Positions 6,080 to 10,190 of a DNA stretch of 10,190 bases are shown here, one piece after another. Made by a program: the position numbers and the translations under genes. Source of the stretch: Solirubrobacteraceae bacterium (GTDB taxonomy: Bacteria; Actinomycetota; Thermoleophilia; Solirubrobacterales; Solirubrobacteraceae); NCBI GenBank assembly GCA_025935735.1, contig JAICUS010000176.1, forward strand, positions 1-10,190. Direction: 5' to 3'. Positions within the stretch are counted from its first letter, which is position 1, and the number at the start of each line of letters is the position of its first letter. The notes under the pieces were generated by a model. The model was not told the origin of the DNA. It worked only from the letters and a program-made list of their open reading frames with translations, and ran no database searches.

Positions 6080-7297
6080 ATGGGGGCGCTGGCAGACCTG
6101 CGGGAGGCCAACCGGCTGCGGATAGTCGACGAGCTGCGGCGGCGGGGGAACGCCACGCGCGGGGAGCTCTCGGCGGCCACCGGGCTGTCGCGGACGACGG
6201 TGACGACGCTCGTGGCCGAGATGCAGGCGCGCGGGCTGGTCGTGGAGGACGGCGCGGCGCGCGAGGACGACGCGCGACCCGGGCGCCCGGCGGCGCTGCT
6301 GCGGCTCGAGGCGGCCGCCGGCGCGGCGCTCGGCGTGGACTTCGGGCACTCGCACGTGCGCGTGGCGGTGGCCGACCTGGCGTGCACGGTGCTGGCCGAG
6401 CGCTGCATCCCGTTCGCGGTGGCGCAGGACGCGCCGGCGGCGCTGGACGCCGCGGCGCAGCTGGCCTTCGCGACGCTGCGCGCGGCCGGGGTGTCCCCCG
6501 GCCAGGTCGTCGGCGCCGGCATGGGGCTGCCCGGGCCGCTCAACCCGCGAACCGGGACCGTGAGCCCGTCGTCGATCCTCGGCGGCTGGGCAGGCGTCCG
6601 GCCGGCCGGGGAGCTGGCCGGACGGCTCGGCGTGCCCGTGGCGCTGGACAACGACGCCAACCTGGGCGCGCTGGCCGAGATGTTCCTGGGCGCCGGGCGC
6701 GGCGTGGAGAACCTGGTTTATCTCAAGGTGTCCTCGGGCATCGGCGCCGGGATCATCGCCGGCGGGCGGCTGCACCATGGCGCGACCGGGCTGGCCGGCG
6801 AGATCGGCCACGTGCAGCTGCGCCCCGACGGCGCGGTGTGCCGCTGCGGCAGCCGCGGCTGCCTGGAGACCGTCGCCGCCTCGGCGGCCGTGCTCGAGCT
6901 GCTGCGGCCCGTGCTGGGCGCGGGGCTGACGCTCGCCGAGGCGCTCGAGCACACCCGGTCGGGCCACACGGGCGCGCGCCGCGTGCTGGCCGACGCCGGC
7001 CGCGCGGTCGGGAGCGCCGTGGCCGACCTGTGCAACGCGCTCAACCCCGACGCGATCGTCGTCGGCGGCGACCTCAGCCGGGCCGGCGACGCGCTCGTCG
7101 CGGGCATCCGCGACGCCGTCGACCGCCGCGCGCTGCCCGCCGCCGCGGGCGCCGTGACGGTGTCCGCCGGCGCCCTGGGCGAGCGCGCCGAGGTCCTCGG
7201 AGCGCTCACGCTCGTCGTCGGCGATGGCGGTTCCCTGAACGGTTACGGACGGAGACTTTCGGAAATGGTGTTGACAGCCGGGCCTCCAGCGGCATAG
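6080..7297 (+). CDS. ROK-family transcriptional regulator (NagC/Mlc type)
   Basis: A cytoplasmic sugar-responsive transcription factor of 405 residues. An N-terminal winged HTH spans about residues 5-75 (LREANRLRIVDELRRRG, then the recognition region RGELSAATGLSRTTVTTL). The ROK sugar-kinase-like domain follows, with DNDAN (190-194) and the zinc site made of His 244 in EIGH and CRCGSRGC (254-261) followed by LE. The phosphate-binding segment is DFGHSHVRVAV (87-97), without the DxGGT of true ROK kinases, so I infer a sugar-binding regulator, not a kinase. The ATG start gives the usual LREANRLR beginning of the family. It lies 42 bases before the GH3 gene on the same strand, and its 3' end carries that gene's promoter. 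Its ligand is probably a sugar released by that enzyme; this is inferred from context only. Confidence 0.93.
   Translation: MGALADLREANRLRIVDELRRRGNATRGELSAATGLSRTTVTTLVAEMQARGLVVEDGAAREDDARPGRPAALLRLEAAAGAALGVDFGHSHVRVAVADLACTVLAERCIPFAVAQDAPAALDAAAQLAFATLRAAGVSPGQVVGAGMGLPGPLNPRTGTVSPSSILGGWAGVRPAGELAGRLGVPVALDNDANLGALAEMFLGAGRGVENLVYLKVSSGIGAGIIAGGRLHHGATGLAGEIGHVQLRPDGAVCRCGSRGCLETVAASAAVLELLRPVLGAGLTLAEALEHTRSGHTGARRVLADAGRAVGSAVADLCNALNPDAIVVGGDLSRAGDALVAGIRDAVDRRALPAAAGAVTVSAGALGERAEVLGALTLVVGDGGSLNGYGRRLSEMVLTAGPPAA
7257..7265. promoter_or_regulatory. TTTC-G-GAAA box upstream of the GH3 promoter
   Basis: TTTCGGAAA is a 4-1-4 inverted repeat ending 5 bases before the -35 of the GH3 promoter, inside the ROK coding region. 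It resembles TTTC/GAAA-type boxes that I recall at actinobacterial xylan and xylose operons. A binding site for the ROK protein or another sugar regulator is possible; the motif is short. Confidence 0.3.
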
Positions 7298-7300
7298 CCT
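7271..7300 (+). promoter_or_regulatory. Promoter of the GH3 glycosidase gene inside the ROK 3' end
   Basis: TTGACA (7271-7276), an 18-base spacer and TAGCCT (7295-7300, fitting TANNNT) form a good sigma-A-type promoter. The ROK stop codon TAG (7295-7297) is the first half of the -10 box. Transcription from about 7307 would leave a leader of about 33 bases containing a ribosome binding site, so the GH3 gene can be expressed apart from the ROK gene. Confidence 0.62.
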
Positions 7301-7321
7301 TGCCGTAATCGCAAAAGCCGA

Positions 7322-7333
7322 GGGGGAGCGAGG
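7322..7333 (+). promoter_or_regulatory. Ribosome binding site of the GH3 gene
   Basis: A purine-rich run, GGGGGAGCGAGG, ends 6 bases before the ATG at 7340. It is the only start in the region with both good Shine-Dalgarno spacing and a signal peptide directly after it, and it fixes the start of the GH3 protein. Confidence 0.6.
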
Positions 7334-7339
7334 TTTTCA

Positions 7340-10190
7340 ATGTCCGGTCCGGGTCGGGTCCGCCGGAGGGCGGATGGATGGATCGCACGTGGCTGCCTGG
7401 GGGTCGCCACGGTCGCGCTGGCCGCCGTCGCGGCGTGGCCGCAGCAGGCCGCCGCCGACGTGCCGCCGTATCAGCTTCCGGTCGCCCTGCCGGCGGCCAA
7501 GACGTCGCCGGCGGTGGACGCGAACGCGCCGTACACGCCGCTGGTGCTGGACCTCATCCACCAGCTCGAGCCGTCCAGCCCGCCCACGCGCGACGAGCTC
7601 GCCAACGCGAGCCTGCTGCTGCACGACGGCGCGAACGGCTCCTGCCACAACGTCGGCCCCGTCAGCGCGCCGAGCGGGACGAACCCGTCGATCGCGCCGA
7701 TCTGCTGGACCGACGCGCAGGGCGTGCTCAACACGTCGGGCCCGAACGCCCGCGGCTCGACGGCGCCGACGACGCTGATGGCGCTCGGCTCGACCTTCGA
7801 CCGCGGCCTGGGCAACGCCTGGGGCCAGACCGAGGGCTCGGAGTCGCGCGCGTTCATGGTCACCGGCATGTTCGGCCCGCAGACCGATCTGGACCGGCTG
7901 CCCAACTGGGGCCGCAACCTGACGACCACGGGTGAGGACCCGTACCTCAGCCACGAGCTGGTCGCCTCGCAGATCAACGGCATGCAGGGCGCCGGCGCGA
8001 TGTCGCAGATGAAGCACTTCGCGGTCTACAACGGCCAGAACCAGAACCTCAACACCGACATTCAGGACCAGCCGCTGCACGAGAACTACCTGCTGCCCTA
8101 CGAGGGCGGCTTCGTGGACGGCAAGGCCGCGGCGACGATGTGCTCCTACCAGATCTGGCGCGACACCTCGACGCACCTGCCCACGAACATGTCCTCGCTC
8201 ACGCAGGCGAGCCCGTTCGCCGCCGGCGCGCTGATCCCGCCGACCTGGAACCTGAACGAGTCGCACTTCTCCTGCGAGCAGCCGCTGATCCTCAACTACG
8301 TCCTGCGCGGCCTCTGGCACTCGCAGGCGTTCGTCGGCTCCGACTACCCGGCGACGCACTCGACCTCCGGGATCCTCCAGGGCGAGGACCAGGAGATGCC
8401 GACGCAGACCGGCTTCTTCAGCTCCGACCAGGGCAACCCGAACACCGATCCGACCGGCAGCACGTGCGGCGACGCGACCGGGCAGACGCGGGTCGACTGC
8501 GCGAGCCCCGGCGCGGTGCACTCCGGCGGCATCCCCGGCCCCGGCTGCCCGGCGAACGGCTGCAAGCTGGTCGACGCCGTGATGAACGGGTCGGTCCCGC
8601 TGGCCGTGTTCAACCAGTCGCTGGCCCGCATCCTCTACCAGGAGCAGCGCTTCGGGATCCTCGGCTGCGACCAGACGCCGGTCTCGTCGCTGTGCACGAA
8701 CCCGGGCGGCGTCGGCTCCGACCGCACGGGCACGGCGCCGCTGCCGCTGGGCTCGGCCACCGGCGAGCCGGTGCTGGGCACCAAGTACGGCGACGCGGCG
8801 ATCGTCGAGCGGATGTCGGAGGAGGGCGCGACCCTGCTCAAGAACGACGGCTCGGCGCTCCCGCTGGACGCGTCGTCGCTGGGCGACGGCGACGTCCTGG
8901 TCACCGGCTCCAACGCCAACCACACGATCGCCGACCCGACCAACGAGGCGTCGGTGGGCTTCGTCGACCGTGACGCGGTCAACCCGCTGGAGCAGCTCAA
9001 GCAGTTCAGCGGCAAGCCGGGCGCGTTCACCTTCGCCCCGGCCAACGACCCGACCGGCTACCCGGTCCCGTCCAGCGCGCTGTCGACCTCCAACACGTCC
9101 GTGACCGGCGGGCTGACCCGCACCGGGCCGGGCGCCGGCACCGACAGCTCGCTCGACTTCACGAGCGTCTCGGCCGCCGGGCAGCTCGCCCCCGGGAGCT
9201 ACACCTGGACGGGGTACGTCTACGTGCCCAGCACCGACGACTACACGTTCGCGGTCCAGCAGAGCCCGGGCGTGGCCGACGATCACGTGACGGTGAGCTT
9301 CGACGGCGCCGCCCAGACGCTCACGCCGACGCAGCCGATCTACGGCTCGGTCGGCCGCCGCGGCGACACCTCGGTGCCGACGACGCCCACCAACGCGGGC
9401 TACACCGAGCCGCTGCTGCTCAACCGGTCCTTCAGCGCCGGCACGCTGCAGGGCGGCAGCTACCACGCCATCGCGATCACGTTCAACAACGACACGGCCG
9501 GGCCGGCGAGCCTGCGTTTCGCGTACTCGCGGGCGCAGGGCGACATCGACCAGGCGGCGGCGATGGCCGCCGGCAAGAAGGCGGCGATCGTGTTCGTCAA
9601 CGACGGCCTCGGCACGTCGCAGAGCACGCCGAACCCGGACCTCCCGGGGACGACGATCTCGGCGCCGACCCAGCTGTCGGACGCGAGCACCAAGCTCATC
9701 CAGGCGGTCTCGGCGGCGAACCCGAACACGATCGTGGTGCTCGACACGGCGAACCCGGTGCTGATGCCGTGGTTCGGCAACGTCAAGTCGGTGCTGGAGA
9801 TGTGGTTCGCCGGCCAGGAGGGCGGCACGGCCACCGCGCGCGTGCTGCTCGGCCTCGCCAACCCGGGCGGCCACTCGTCGATGACCTGGCCGAAGAACGC
9901 CACGGACACGCTCTGGGGCTACGACGAGCCGGCCGGCGCGCTGTATCCGGGCTCGGCCGGCGGGCGCCATCCCGAGCGGCTCAACGGCAACGGCGGCTGC
10001 TCGGGCACCGGCTGCCCGGCGGCCACCGGGACGGTGGAGAGCGAGGGCATCTTCGCCGGCTACCGCTACTTCGACAAGCTGGGCATCGCGCCGCAGATCC
10101 CGTTCGGCTACGGGCTGTCCTATACCCCGTTCCGGTTCGCGAACCTGAACCTGGTGCCCAAGCTCGACGGGACGGTCGACGTGAACTTCG
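7340..10190 (+). CDS. Secreted GH3-family beta-glucosidase with PA14-like insert, 3' partial
   Basis: An exported glycoside hydrolase that probably releases sugars from the non-reducing ends of plant-type beta-glucosides. The frame is open from ATG 7340 to the window edge (950 codons), so the stop is outside. A signal peptide comes first (Arg-rich n-region, hydrophobic core CLGVATVALAAVAAW, cleavage near AAA-D, about residue 40). The GH3 barrel has GRNLTTTGEDPYL (191-203), the Lys-His substrate pair (225-226) and catalytic nucleophile Asp 335 in FVGSDYPATHS. The second domain begins near EGATLLKNDG (495-504) and is interrupted by a PA14-like beta module (about 590-730). Later come MWFAGQEGG and PFGYGLSYTPF, which lead into a truncated fibronectin-III-like end. 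The usual ExEGxDR acid/base motif is not seen. Specificity (glucosidase or xylosidase) cannot be fixed. The gene is probably controlled by the upstream ROK protein. Confidence 0.93.
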   Translation, partial: MSGPGRVRRRADGWIARGCLGVATVALAAVAAWPQQAAADVPPYQLPVALPAAKTSPAVDANAPYTPLVLDLIHQLEPSSPPTRDELANASLLLHDGANGSCHNVGPVSAPSGTNPSIAPICWTDAQGVLNTSGPNARGSTAPTTLMALGSTFDRGLGNAWGQTEGSESRAFMVTGMFGPQTDLDRLPNWGRNLTTTGEDPYLSHELVASQINGMQGAGAMSQMKHFAVYNGQNQNLNTDIQDQPLHENYLLPYEGGFVDGKAAATMCSYQIWRDTSTHLPTNMSSLTQASPFAAGALIPPTWNLNESHFSCEQPLILNYVLRGLWHSQAFVGSDYPATHSTSGILQGEDQEMPTQTGFFSSDQGNPNTDPTGSTCGDATGQTRVDCASPGAVHSGGIPGPGCPANGCKLVDAVMNGSVPLAVFNQSLARILYQEQRFGILGCDQTPVSSLCTNPGGVGSDRTGTAPLPLGSATGEPVLGTKYGDAAIVERMSEEGATLLKNDGSALPLDASSLGDGDVLVTGSNANHTIADPTNEASVGFVDRDAVNPLEQLKQFSGKPGAFTFAPANDPTGYPVPSSALSTSNTSVTGGLTRTGPGAGTDSSLDFTSVSAAGQLAPGSYTWTGYVYVPSTDDYTFAVQQSPGVADDHVTVSFDGAAQTLTPTQPIYGSVGRRGDTSVPTTPTNAGYTEPLLLNRSFSAGTLQGGSYHAIAITFNNDTAGPASLRFAYSRAQGDIDQAAAMAAGKKAAIVFVNDGLGTSQSTPNPDLPGTTISAPTQLSDASTKLIQAVSAANPNTIVVLDTANPVLMPWFGNVKSVLEMWFAGQEGGTATARVLLGLANPGGHSSMTWPKNATDTLWGYDEPAGALYPGSAGGRHPERLNGNGGCSGTGCPAATGTVESEGIFAGYRYFDKLGIAPQIPFGYGLSYTPFRFANLNLVPKLDGTVDVNF

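Noticed and set aside
7337..9970. 877-codon minus-strand open frame opposite the GH3 gene
   Set aside because: Low-complexity Arg/Val/Gly translation with no recognisable domain; it mirrors the GC-rich third positions of the clear GH3 gene.
1..10190. CRISPR arrays, insertion sequences, integrase or rRNA genes
   Set aside because: No regularly spaced repeats, transposase or integrase motifs, or rRNA signatures were seen on either strand.

Overview
The window is GC-rich throughout, with strong G/C preference at third codon positions, long spurious antisense reading frames and several promoter arrangements that look leaderless. Together with the gene families present this points to a high-GC Actinomycetota chromosome. 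Thermoleophilia (Solirubrobacterales-like) is my guess from protein style, not something the sequence proves.

Left part (1-3692): remains of an integrative conjugative or mobilizable element. A MobF/TrwC-type relaxase-helicase enters from beyond the left edge and runs to 2827, but its reading frame breaks near 1435, just after the Walker A motif. It overlaps by 4 bases a small excisionase-type HTH gene (2824-3087). Convergent to these, on the minus strand, lie a 156-residue membrane protein (3692-3222) and, 4 bases after it, a 38-codon proline-rich micro-ORF (3217-3101) that is easy to miss. No integrase is present between the HTH gene and the tRNA.

Middle (3693-3976): a 153-base gene-free stretch holds an 11-bp tandem direct repeat and an intrinsic terminator. 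It leads into tRNA-Gly(GCC) on the minus strand, whose 3' end faces the element. This is the usual geometry for tRNA-targeted integration. The tRNA is divergent from ftsH, and the two genes share a 57-bp promoter region.

Right part (3977-10190): chromosomal-type genes on the plus strand. A complete FtsH-family membrane AAA+ zinc protease (3977-5977) carries two unusual substitutions in its ATPase core. A ROK-family transcriptional regulator follows (6080-7297), then a secreted GH3 beta-glucosidase-type enzyme with a PA14-like insert (7340 to the right edge, 3' truncated). The GH3 gene is open at the right edge and has no stop codon in the window.

The ROK and GH3 genes appear to form a regulator/target pair. 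Both have a TTGACA-N18-(C/T)AGCCT promoter with similar downstream bases. The GH3 promoter lies inside the 3' end of the ROK gene, and the ROK stop codon forms part of its -10 box. The likely logic is sugar-responsive control of an exported glycosidase.

I did not find a clear novel multi-gene system. The most under-described items are the membrane protein/micropeptide pair beside the tRNA, the interlocked ROK/GH3 promoter, and the altered catalytic motifs in the FtsH and GH3 proteins.
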